Assembly (NCBI GenBank): GCA_035252155.1
Contig: DATFDL010000460.1
Coordinates: 1 to 6,522, forward strand
Direction of reading: 5' to 3'
Length of the DNA: 6,522 bases
Source of the DNA: JAICLL01 sp035252155
Lineage (GTDB): Bacteria > Planctomycetota > Planctomycetia > Pirellulales > JAICIG01
In this document: positions 1-5,677 of the stretch, piece by piece
Position numbering within the stretch: position 1 is the stretch's first letter
Layout: each line of letters starts with the position of its first letter
Made by a program: the position numbers and the translations under genes
The notes under the pieces: model-generated
What the model saw: only the letters and a program-made list of their open reading frames with translations
Database searches by the model: none
What the model was told of the DNA's origin: nothing

Positions 1-333
1 CATTTGGTACACGTCGCCTCGTGTCCCTTCACCATCGAATTGTTTTATCTTAGCGACGATGAGCACGACCAAGAGCGTTTTCGCCGGCGACGAGAGGCGA
101 CCCTGTTCGAACGGAAAGTGTCGTTGCCGACCGCCGAAGACATGATCGTCACGAAGCTTCGTTGGGCAATTACCCGTGCCGGAACGAAGGACCGAGACGA
201 CGCGCGCGACGTCATCGCAATTCAGCGTGATCGCCTTGACTGGGATTACATTCAGTCTTGGGCCGATCGGCATGGAACTCGCGCACTGCTCGATGAGATC
301 CGCCGCGAGCTTTCGCCAGATGCCGCAGGTTAG
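1..333 (+). CDS. Nucleotidyltransferase-like hypothetical protein, C-terminal part (5' end outside window)
   Basis: The frame is open from the first base (His-Leu-Val-His...) with no need for a start, so this is the last 110 codons of a gene beginning upstream. The TTG at 4-6 could be read as a start but is probably internal. The visible part has a beta-strand-like stretch (PFTIELFYLS), a charged DQERFRRRRE segment, then PTAEDMIVTKLRW, a D/R-rich DRDDARDVIAIQ helix, LDWDYIQSW and the ending HGTRALLDEIRREL. This order resembles the C-terminal half of small MNT/AbiEii-like (DUF6036-type) nucleotidyltransferase-fold proteins that are usually annotated as hypothetical in planctomycetes and cyanobacteria. 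The catalytic GS...D.D motif would lie upstream and cannot be checked, so activity and any toxin role are unproven. It converges with the LRR gene, and the two stop codons overlap at 330-333. Confidence 0.72.
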   Translation, partial: HLVHVASCPFTIELFYLSDDEHDQERFRRRREATLFERKVSLPTAEDMIVTKLRWAITRAGTKDRDDARDVIAIQRDRLDWDYIQSWADRHGTRALLDEIRRELSPDAAG

Positions 334-1796
334 CATCCCTCGTCGTTCGGCGATTCGGCATCGCCTGGCGGCGGCTCGTGAGGAGATTCGGCAGCCGAGG
401 GCGACGGTTCCGCAGTTGGCGGCGCGGGGTTCGGCGCCGGCGCAGCGGGGGCAATACCGGGCATCGCTGGGCCGAGCACTCCGTTGATGATAACCGGCAG
501 CGGCAACGCGGCCCGCAGCCGCTCGATACCGTCGTCCGTGACCCGAGTGCCGCGCAGGTTCAAGTGCCTGATTGCCGGAAACTGCTTCAATGCCGAAAGA
601 TCGCCGTCGTCCAAGGGCACGTTCCGCAGCTCAACTCCCCAGAGCCGCGGCAACGAGGCAAGTTTCGACAAGCCTTCACCGGAAATCGTCGTGTCCGACA
701 AATCGAGTGTTTGCAGGCCGGGCAATTTGGCAAGGTCCGCCAGCCCGGCATCGGTGATGTTTGACTGCGAAATATTCAAATATGCTAGGGCCGGCAGGGC
801 GGCGAGGTCGGCCAATGTTTCGTCGGTAACCCCCGGCCCGATCAACTCAAGATGTGTCAAGCGGCGCCCCGCCAGTGGCCGCAGCAGCCGTCCGGCGCCT
901 GGACGCAGATTACTGATCGAAAGCGATGACAATTCCGGCAACCGAGTCAAAAGTTGTCCAAGTCGCTCAGATTCGTCGGCATCGATGCTCGCGCCAGGCG
1001 GCAGTTCCAAATGCGAGACCCAGCCCGGCATCAAACGAAAGCCGAACGATTCCAATTCGGTGATGGTTTTCCGTTGACGATAAACAGGCGCCGAGGCGAC
1101 CAGAATCGCCGTCACGATCGCAAGCGAAACGGCCGTAACGAAGGCAATCCGCCAAGGCGCGCTTCGCCGGCCGGGCGTCGTTCCCAGATCTGGCGGCGGC
1201 GCGTCCCAGACGAGCACGGCGAACGAAATCGCGGCCACGGCGAGGGGCAGCAGCGCTCCAAGTGGCGGCGAGCCAGTACGGTAAAGCTGCGCCCCGTGGA
1301 TCATCCAATAAACTGCCAGGAGCGAAATCATGGCATTTGCCACCATGGCCCCGCCACGCTGATTGCGGAAACCGCTGCCGCTGGGTTTTGCAAACGCCCA
1401 CAGGTTTACGGCGGCGGCGATCGGCACACACCAAAACAGTGGCGTCCACGGCAGGTTCATCGCCAGCAGGCCGTCCTCAAGCAGTCCTTGAGTTCCCATC
1501 CACGCCAGAATGGAACCCCTGCCCAACATGGCGGCATTGGCCAAGACAGCCAACGGCAGGGCCAGAAAGAAAAGCACCCGGCGCAGCCGAGGCGACACGC
1601 TGACGATGCCAATGGCCAGGGCCACCATGACGACGCCGGCCGCCGACGTGCCCACGATGCTATGCCAGGCCCCCAGCAGGCGACACCCCGCCAGCGCCAC
1701 GGCGGCGGCGATCAGCATCCTCGCGCGTGCGTGATTTTGTGAGTCGGGCGGCGCGGCGGATGGCGATGATTTGGCGGCGCTAGCGATTACTTTCAT
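330..1796 (-). CDS. Multi-pass membrane protein with C-terminal leucine-rich repeats
   Basis: 488 residues, ATG start at 1794-1796, TAA stop at 330-332. Residues 1-26 are a polar, Ser/Ala-rich leader. About seven hydrophobic segments follow, near 27-45, 49-67, 72-92, 118-136, 151-168, 178-197 and 215-236. After the last membrane segment comes a soluble domain, about 240-440. It contains repeats of about 23-25 residues with the pattern L.xL.L..t.ItD.gL..La.Lp, for example LAYLNIS.SNITDAGLADLAKLPGLQTLDLS and IRHLNLRGTRVTDDGIERL. These resemble the RI-like/cysteine-containing LRRs common in planctomycete proteins. The tail, 441-488, is rich in Pro, Ala, Glu and Ser and probably disordered. The Met at residue 27 is an alternative start that would begin directly at the first membrane segment. 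LRR domains usually bind proteins, but no partner is apparent. Only a weak AGGT lies upstream of the start. No enzymatic domain is seen. Confidence 0.85.
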   Translation of the reverse strand: MKVIASAAKSSPSAAPPDSQNHARARMLIAAAVALAGCRLLGAWHSIVGTSAAGVVMVALAIGIVSVSPRLRRVLFFLALPLAVLANAAMLGRGSILAWMGTQGLLEDGLLAMNLPWTPLFWCVPIAAAVNLWAFAKPSGSGFRNQRGGAMVANAMISLLAVYWMIHGAQLYRTGSPPLGALLPLAVAAISFAVLVWDAPPPDLGTTPGRRSAPWRIAFVTAVSLAIVTAILVASAPVYRQRKTITELESFGFRLMPGWVSHLELPPGASIDADESERLGQLLTRLPELSSLSISNLRPGAGRLLRPLAGRRLTHLELIGPGVTDETLADLAALPALAYLNISQSNITDAGLADLAKLPGLQTLDLSDTTISGEGLSKLASLPRLWGVELRNVPLDDGDLSALKQFPAIRHLNLRGTRVTDDGIERLRAALPLPVIINGVLGPAMPGIAPAAPAPNPAPPTAEPSPSAAESPHEPPPGDAESPNDEGC

Positions 1797-1867
1797 CGGT
1801 TTGTTCGACCTGACGCTGACACTTCAAGCTAGTGCTTACAATACATGTTCGAGGTCACATTCGCTCA

Positions 1868-1915
1868 TCTCCCCCGCTCCCGCGCTCCCGCGCTCCCATG
1901 CTCCCCTGCTCTCAC
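1868..1915. repeat. Octamer tandem repeat, about six units
   Basis: Six consecutive 8-nt units with consensus GCTCCCNN. The GCTCCC or GCTCTC cores begin at 1876, 1884, 1892, 1900 and 1908, and a degenerate unit starts at 1868. The last two bases of each unit vary (GC, GC, AT, CT, AC). The array lies in the 164-bp gap between the glmM-like gene and the LRR gene, both on the minus strand. It contains no coding signal. It looks like a slippage-generated simple repeat, similar in style to the short tandemly repeated repetitive sequences known in cyanobacteria. Confidence 0.8.
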
Positions 1916-1919
1916 CGCC

Positions 1920-1943
1920 GGGGCATCGCTCAGGCTCTGCCCC
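1920..1943 (-). other. Small hairpin downstream of the glmM-like gene
   Basis: The arms GGGGCA (1920-1925) and TGCCCC (1938-1943) are perfectly complementary. Inside them a second GC/GC pairing leaves a TCAG tetraloop. The element lies 17 bp past the stop of the minus-strand glmM-like gene, so its transcript could fold here. No U-run follows on the minus strand, so a classical intrinsic terminator is not supported. It may be a weak 3'-end structure or simply repeat-associated sequence. Confidence 0.35.
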
Positions 1944-1960
1944 AGCCACCGCGAGAAAGT

Positions 1961-3337
1961 TTATATAGTCGTCAAGACCGCGTTCGCTTCATCGCAAAGC
2001 CGCTGCGCTTCGGCGGCGGTGGGGGCTTCGGCGATCGCCCGCACGATGGGTTCGGTGTTGCTCGCTCGCACCAGCAGCCAGCGGCCGGGCCAGTCAAGCC
2101 GCAGCCCGTCGAGCCGGTCGAGAGCAGCATCACCAAAATGCCGGGCAAGCGCCTCCAGCCCGGCGGCCACGCGCTGCGGCGCGAGAGAGATTTTGGTCTT
2201 CACGATTTCGTATCTCGGCAGTTCATCGGCCAATTGGCCGACGGTCACGCCGCGCGCGGCCATCGCATCGAGCACCATCGCCATGCCGACAAAACTGTCG
2301 CGCACAAAGCCGACGCGCGGATGAATGACGCCGCCGTTGCCTTCGCCCCCCAACGCCGCGCCTTGCCGCTGCATGACTTCCACCACGTTGGCCTCGCCCA
2401 CCGCCGAGCGGTAGAACGGCACGCCATAACGGCTCGCCAGGTCTTCGCTCATGCGGCTGGTTGAGCAGTTGGTCACGATCGGGCCGGGGCTTCGCCGCAG
2501 CAGATGATCGACGCAGATTGCCAGCGTGTATTCTTCGCCCAGATAGCGGCCGCGCTCGTCGACGATCGCCAGCCGGTCGGCGTCGGGGTCTTGGCAAAAG
2601 ACGACATCGGCGCCCGCCTCGGCGGCCCGCCGCGCCACGCCCGACAGATTTTCGGCGGTCGGCTCGGGCGGATGCTCGAAGAAGCCATCCGACTGCTCGC
2701 CCAGCACCGTCAATTGACAGCCCAGCGCCTCCAGCAGCCGCCTTCCCACGACGCTGCCGGAACCGTGATTCGAATCGAGCACGACCTTAAAACGGCGACG
2801 GCGGATCGCCGCGGGGTCGATGACGGCCAGCACCAGCTCGATGTGCCGCGACGTGGTATCGGCGCACCGCTCGACCCGCCCGATGCGGTCGTGCGTGGCC
2901 CAGCGCGCGTGGGCGGCTTGATAGCGGCGGATGACTTCGCCGCCCTCGGCTGCCGAAATAATCTGCCCGGAGCCGGCGAACAGCTTCAGCCCGTTGTACT
3001 CCGGCGGGTTGTGACTGGCCGAGATTTGCACACCGCCCGCCGCGCGATGCTGGCGCACCAGCACGCCGGTAGTGGGCGTGGCGGCCACACCGGCATCGAG
3101 CACGTCGCGGCCCGCGGCGGCCAGTCCGCCGCGAATCACATCGGCCAGCCACGGGCCGGTCGCCCGGCCGTCGCGCGTGACCACAATCGGTCCCGGCGGC
3201 AGCGGTTCGGCGAAGGCGCACACATAGCGCAGGGCGATTTCGGGCGTCAAGCTGCGGCCGACGATGCCGCGCAGCCCGGAGACGCTGATGATGGGCCGGC
3301 AGGGGTCAGGGGTCGGAGGTCGGGGGTCAGGGGTCAA
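1961..3337 (-). CDS. glmM: Phosphoglucosamine mutase (GlmM-like phosphohexomutase)
   Basis: A cytosolic alpha-D-phosphohexomutase that moves the phosphate between C6 and C1, most likely GlcN-6-P to GlcN-1-P on the way to UDP-GlcNAc. All family landmarks are present in 458 residues: GLRGIVG near 21-27, the catalytic phosphoserine loop SASHNPP (Ser108), the Mg-binding DPDADR (Asp250, 252, 254), the sugar-specificity loop GEGNGGVIHP (331-340) and the phosphate-binding RASNTEP (424-430). GEGNGG in place of the usual bacterial GE.SGH, together with SNTEP, resembles the archaeal-type GlmM group. Phosphomannomutase or phosphoglucomutase activity cannot be excluded. The start is uncertain. The first usable codons are TTG at 3335-3337 (used here) or CTG at 3341-3343, both inside a heptamer repeat, so the first 12 or so residues (MTPDPRPPTPDP) are repeat-encoded. 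The conserved domain begins at PIISVSGLRG. An in-frame TGA at 3368-3370 lies upstream. Confidence 0.9.
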   Translation of the reverse strand: MTPDPRPPTPDPCRPIISVSGLRGIVGRSLTPEIALRYVCAFAEPLPPGPIVVTRDGRATGPWLADVIRGGLAAAGRDVLDAGVAATPTTGVLVRQHRAAGGVQISASHNPPEYNGLKLFAGSGQIISAAEGGEVIRRYQAAHARWATHDRIGRVERCADTTSRHIELVLAVIDPAAIRRRRFKVVLDSNHGSGSVVGRRLLEALGCQLTVLGEQSDGFFEHPPEPTAENLSGVARRAAEAGADVVFCQDPDADRLAIVDERGRYLGEEYTLAICVDHLLRRSPGPIVTNCSTSRMSEDLASRYGVPFYRSAVGEANVVEVMQRQGAALGGEGNGGVIHPRVGFVRDSFVGMAMVLDAMAARGVTVGQLADELPRYEIVKTKISLAPQRVAAGLEALARHFGDAALDRLDGLRLDWPGRWLLVRASNTEPIVRAIAEAPTAAEAQRLCDEANAVLTTI

Positions 3338-3416
3338 AAGCAGGGGTCGGGGGTCAGAGGTCGGGGGTCAGAGGTCAAAAGCAGGGGTCGGGGGCCGGGG
3401 ATCGGAGGTCAGAGTC
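3301..3416. repeat. Heptamer tandem array with 41-bp higher-order period, overlapping the 5' end of the glmM-like gene
   Basis: The plus strand shows GGGGTCR/GGAGGTC-like heptamers. The TC dinucleotide recurs at 3306, 3313, 3320, 3327 and 3334. After a 13-nt step through AAAAGC it recurs at 3347, 3354, 3361, 3368 and 3375. After a second 13-nt step it recurs at 3388, 3395 (as CC), 3402 and 3409. The higher-order unit is therefore 41 bp, five heptamers plus six bases. The stretch at 3332-3353 is repeated exactly at 3373-3394. The array covers the first 12 codons of the minus-strand mutase and the DNA in front of it. It resembles the heptanucleotide short tandem repeats described in cyanobacteria. 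There are no unique spacers, so it is not a CRISPR array. Confidence 0.9.
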
Positions 3417-3418
3417 GC

Positions 3419-3421
3419 CAT
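3419..3421 (-). other. Possible former ATG start of the glmM-like gene, cut off by an in-frame TGA
   Basis: On the minus strand an ATG at 3419-3421 sits exactly at the edge of the heptamer array and in the same frame as the glmM-like gene, 28 codons upstream of the TTG at 3337. Reading from it gives 17 codons (MATLTSDPRPPTPAFDL) and then TGA at 3368-3370. This fits an original start that was separated from its gene by repeat expansion, but chance (one frame in three) also explains it. The alternative is that the mutase truly starts within the array. Confidence 0.3.
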
Positions 3422-3521
3422 TGTAGCTTAGGTGTCTGTGGTTGCGCACGCAATTATTGGCAGCGGCTCACGCCTCGCATGGCATTCGCTGATTTGGACT
3501 CGGCGATAAGGAATTCGACGC

Positions 3522-3527
3522 TACAAT
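3522..3527 (+). promoter_or_regulatory. Possible -10 element upstream of the second mutase gene
   Basis: TACAAT matches the sigma70 -10 consensus at five of six positions and lies 98 bp before the ATG at 3620. The nearest -35-like hexamer, TTGGAC at 3494-3499, is 22 bp away, which is too far for a standard promoter, so support is weak. The divergent gap 3422-3619 must hold promoters for both mutases, but no convincing full pair was found on either strand. Confidence 0.2.
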
Positions 3528-3559
3528 CAAATTGTGACCGATGCGTGGCGCTGGGCTAA

Positions 3560-3590
3560 GGTGGGACTCGCGGCGCTCGGCCCACCCTAC
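3560..3590 (+). repeat. 31-nt palindromic intergenic repeat, copy 1
   Basis: Begins GGTGGGACTCG and ends CCCACCCTAC. The outer GGTGGG and CCCACC can pair into a stem. The reverse complement of 5439-5469 matches it at 25 of 31 positions, and 5508-5538 matches in direct orientation at 24 of 31. Differences are concentrated in the central loop and in stem positions. It lies 29 bp before the ATG of the second mutase, so it would be in the 5' leader if transcription starts upstream. Confidence 0.7.
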
Positions 3591-3607
3591 AAAGGATTCC
3601 CCATACC

Positions 3608-3613
3608 AAGGTG
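3608..3613 (+). promoter_or_regulatory. Ribosome binding site deciding the ATG start at 3620
   Basis: AAGGTG lies six bases before the ATG at 3620-3622, a good Shine-Dalgarno match and spacing. The competing in-frame GTG at 3611 is inside this motif. Its own best upstream purine run, AAAGGA at 3591-3596, is 14 bases away. This favours the ATG. Confidence 0.55.
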
Positions 3614-3619
3614 GGTGCC

Positions 3620-5434
3620 ATGCCAACTTCTTCCGCCCCCAGCACCGACAGCGCCCTGCGTGAGGTGGCAGCCGCGGTCGAGCGAAAACAGCTTTCGCCC
3701 TCCGCCGCCAAGAATATCAAAGCCTGGCTCACCGAGCCGCGTTACGCCGAGTACGCCGGGCAAGTCGTCGAGCACATCACCGCGCAAAAGTGGAAGCAAC
3801 TCGATGACGTCTTTTGGACCGTCATCCCCTTTGGCACCGGCGGCAGGCGCGGAGAGATGTACCCCATCGGCAGCAACGCCATCAATGATCGCACCATCGG
3901 CGAAAGCGCCCAGGGCCTGGCCGACTACGTGCGCCAGCACGCCGAGGGGCCGCTCTCATGCGCCATCGCTTATGACACCCGCCACCGCTCGCGGCACTTC
4001 GCCGAACTGTGCAGCGAGGTGATGGTGGCCAACGGCTTTCAGGTGTTTTTTCTCGACGGCTTCCGCAGCACGCCGGAGCTGTCGTTCACGGTGCGGCACA
4101 CGCAGTGCTCGTGCGGCATTATGGTCACGGCCAGCCACAATCCACCCAGCGACAATGCCGTCAAAGCCTATTGGTCGACCGGCGGGCAACTGCTGCCGCC
4201 CCACGACCGCGGCGTCATCGAGCGTGTGATGTCGGTCGACCAGATCGCCCGAGTGCCGTTCGATCAGGCGGTGGCCGACGGGCGCGTCGTCTTCTGCCAG
4301 GAAGAATGCGACAAAGAATATCAGCGCTGCGTGCGCGAGCAGGGGCTGCCCGGCCCGCGGCAGTTGAAAATCATCTATTCGCCGATGCACGGTGTGGGGG
4401 CTTCGAGCGTCCTGCCGGTGCTCGAAGCCGAAGGATTTCACGACGTCGAACTATTTGCTCCACACGCGCAGCCCGACGGCGATTTTCCCAACGTGCCCGA
4501 CCACGTGGCCAACCCCGAAAACCCCGCCACGTTCGACACGATGATCGCCCGTGCCCAGCAGATTGGGGCCGACCTGGTGATCTCGACCGATCCCGACGCC
4601 GACCGGCTGGGCTGCGCCGCGCCGCTCGTGCCCGGCGGCCATTGGCAAACCTTCACCGGCAACCAGATCGGCGCGTTGCTCACCGACCATTTGTTGCAGG
4701 GCCGCAAATATTCGGGCAATCTTTCGCCGCAGTGTTATGTGGTCAAGACGCTCGTCACCAGCGAGATGGTGCGGCGGATCGCCGACTCGTACCGGGCAAA
4801 AACCTTTGGCGATCTGCAAGTGGGTTTTAAGTGGATCGGCGGCTTGATCGACCAGCAAGGCCCGAAGCACTTCGTGATCGGCGTCGAAGAATCGCACGGA
4901 TTTTTGGCCGGCACTTATGTGCGCGATAAGGACGCTGCCGTGGCGGCGCTGTTGCTGGCCGAGCTGGCCGCGCGCGTCACGGCCGCCGGCCAGACGCTGC
5001 ATCAAAAGCTTGACGCGCTCTTCTGGCAGCATGGTTGCCATGCCGAACGCACGGTGAGCAAGACCATGCCCGGCAGCGAAGGCATGGCCCGCATGCAAAA
5101 GCTGATGGCCCGCTTTCGCTCGTCCCCGCCCACGACGCTGGCTGGTGGCAAAGTGCGGCAAACGCGCGACTATCTGAACCTGAAGACGATCACCTCTCAC
5201 GGCGCATCGCCGCTCGATGGCCCGAAGGGCGACATGGTCATTTTCGACCTGGCCGCCGAGGGCAACTACGTAGCCATCCGCCCCTCGGGCACCGAGCCGA
5301 AAGTGAAGTTCTATCTTTTTGCCTACGAACCGCCCGAGCTGCTGGCCGATTTGGAAGAAACCAAGACCCAGCTCACTCACCGGCTGGATACAATGCAGAA
5401 GGAGCTGTTTGAGCTGGCCGAGAATGCGACGTAG
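3620..5434 (+). CDS. Phospho-sugar mutase (phosphoglucomutase/phosphomannomutase, PGM2/PgcA-like)
   Basis: 604 residues from ATG 3620 (607 if the GTG at 3611 is used). It is a cytosolic alpha-D-phosphohexomutase of the long PGM2/PgcA-like type, likely interconverting glucose-6-P and glucose-1-P. Phosphomannomutase or phosphopentose activity is possible. Numbered from the ATG, residues 1-60 form a helical N-terminal extension typical of this subfamily, followed by FGTGGRRGEMYPIGSNAIND near 71-90. The phosphoserine loop is TASHNPPSDN at 170-179 (Ser172). The metal loop is STDPDADR at 322-329. The sugar-binding loop is GVEESHGF at 421-428. The phosphate-binding loop is RPSGTEPK at 554-561. All catalytic parts are intact, so it should be active. 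It is divergent from the glmM-like gene across a repeat-bearing gap. Its TAG stop is followed four bases later by an inverted copy of the same 31-nt repeat that precedes the gene. The shared superfamily but different specificity loops argue against a recent duplication. Confidence 0.92.
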   Translation: MPTSSAPSTDSALREVAAAVERKQLSPSAAKNIKAWLTEPRYAEYAGQVVEHITAQKWKQLDDVFWTVIPFGTGGRRGEMYPIGSNAINDRTIGESAQGLADYVRQHAEGPLSCAIAYDTRHRSRHFAELCSEVMVANGFQVFFLDGFRSTPELSFTVRHTQCSCGIMVTASHNPPSDNAVKAYWSTGGQLLPPHDRGVIERVMSVDQIARVPFDQAVADGRVVFCQEECDKEYQRCVREQGLPGPRQLKIIYSPMHGVGASSVLPVLEAEGFHDVELFAPHAQPDGDFPNVPDHVANPENPATFDTMIARAQQIGADLVISTDPDADRLGCAAPLVPGGHWQTFTGNQIGALLTDHLLQGRKYSGNLSPQCYVVKTLVTSEMVRRIADSYRAKTFGDLQVGFKWIGGLIDQQGPKHFVIGVEESHGFLAGTYVRDKDAAVAALLLAELAARVTAAGQTLHQKLDALFWQHGCHAERTVSKTMPGSEGMARMQKLMARFRSSPPTTLAGGKVRQTRDYLNLKTITSHGASPLDGPKGDMVIFDLAAEGNYVAIRPSGTEPKVKFYLFAYEPPELLADLEETKTQLTHRLDTMQKELFELAENAT

Positions 5435-5438
5435 GGCC

Positions 5439-5469
5439 GTAGGGTAGGACGAGTGAAACGAGTCCCACC
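5439..5469 (-). repeat. 31-nt palindromic intergenic repeat, copy 2 (inverted)
   Basis: The reverse complement of this stretch matches 3560-3590 at 25 of 31 positions. GGTAGGAC (5443-5450) and GTCCCACC (5462-5469) pair with one A-C mismatch around an 11-nt loop. It starts four bases past the stop of the second mutase, so it would form a hairpin in that mRNA's 3' end. No T-run follows, so a rho-independent terminator is not supported. Confidence 0.7.
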
Positions 5470-5507
5470 ATCGCCAGGCACGAACCAACAGCGGCGATGT
5501 GGCCAAT

Positions 5508-5538
5508 GGTCGTACTCGCTTCGCTCGGCCCGCTCGAC
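5508..5538 (+). repeat. 31-nt intergenic repeat, degenerate copy 3
   Basis: Direct-orientation relative of 3560-3590, matching at 24 of 31 positions. The core ACTCGC..CGCTCGGCCC is conserved. The outer stem is eroded (GGTCGT where copy 1 has GGTGGG, and GCTCGAC where it has ACCCTAC), so it can no longer fold as well as the other copies. Confidence 0.5.
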
Positions 5539-5554
5539 CGGCCTCGTTTTCCGG

Positions 5555-5658
5555 TTTTGACTTTTTCATTTTGCATTTTGTCTTTCCACGCGAGCGGCGG
5601 TCCTTCGCCGCTCGTCCGGCAAAGGGGAAAGTCAAAATGTAAAATGCAAAAGTCAAAA
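5555..5658. repeat. Long imperfect inverted repeat with a nested hairpin, upstream of the Uma2 gene
   Basis: Two AT-rich 33-nt arms, 5555-5587 and 5626-5658, are reverse complements at 30 of 33 positions; one mismatch would be a G-U pair in RNA. The 38-nt centre contains a GC-rich perfect 9-bp hairpin, CGAGCGGCG (5591-5599) and CGCCGCTCG (5606-5614) with a 6-nt loop. Within the right arm the 12-mer AAAGTCAAAATG occurs at 5628 and again at 5649. The element ends 19 bp before the Uma2 start codon and differs sharply in base composition from its surroundings. No target-site duplication is evident. It may be a MITE-like or REP-like element, or a structured leader for the Uma2 mRNA. Confidence 0.8.
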
Positions 5659-5677
5659 TGCAAAAGTTCATGCGATC

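Noticed and set aside
484..1742. Plus-strand open frames antisense to the LRR gene
   Set aside because: Low-complexity Arg/Ser/Pro/Gln-rich translations with no family resemblance. The minus strand shows clear membrane segments and LRR periodicity.
3301..3416. CRISPR array
   Set aside because: The repeat unit is only 7 nt (41 nt at the higher level) with no unique spacers, and no cas genes are present.
2504..3559. 351-codon open frame on the plus strand, antisense to the glmM-like gene
   Set aside because: It mirrors the GC-rich codons of the mutase, has no family motifs, and its end is translated repeat (alternating Arg, Gly, Ser, Val). The minus-strand frame has all conserved mutase motifs.
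3534..4022. Plus-strand frame overlapping the start of the second mutase
   Set aside because: It is Pro/Ser/Arg-rich, out of frame with the mutase and without motifs. The mutase frame has a good ribosome binding site and conserved domains.
5439..5469. Rho-independent terminator after the second mutase
   Set aside because: The stem has a mismatch and an 11-nt loop, and no T-run follows. Related copies occur elsewhere, including before the gene, so it is better called a repeat.
5555..5658. Insertion sequence or complete transposon
   Set aside because: There is no transposase frame inside 104 bp and no visible target-site duplication. At most it is a non-autonomous element.
4451..5671. 406-codon open frame on the minus strand, antisense to the second mutase
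   Set aside because: It is a shadow of a well-supported gene, His/Arg/Gly-rich without motifs, and its putative N-terminus is encoded by the AT-rich inverted repeat.
5670..5672. ATG eight bases upstream of the Uma2 start
   Set aside because: It is in a different frame and reaches a TAA after five codons, so it is not the Uma2 start. A regulatory mini-ORF is possible but has no ribosome binding site.
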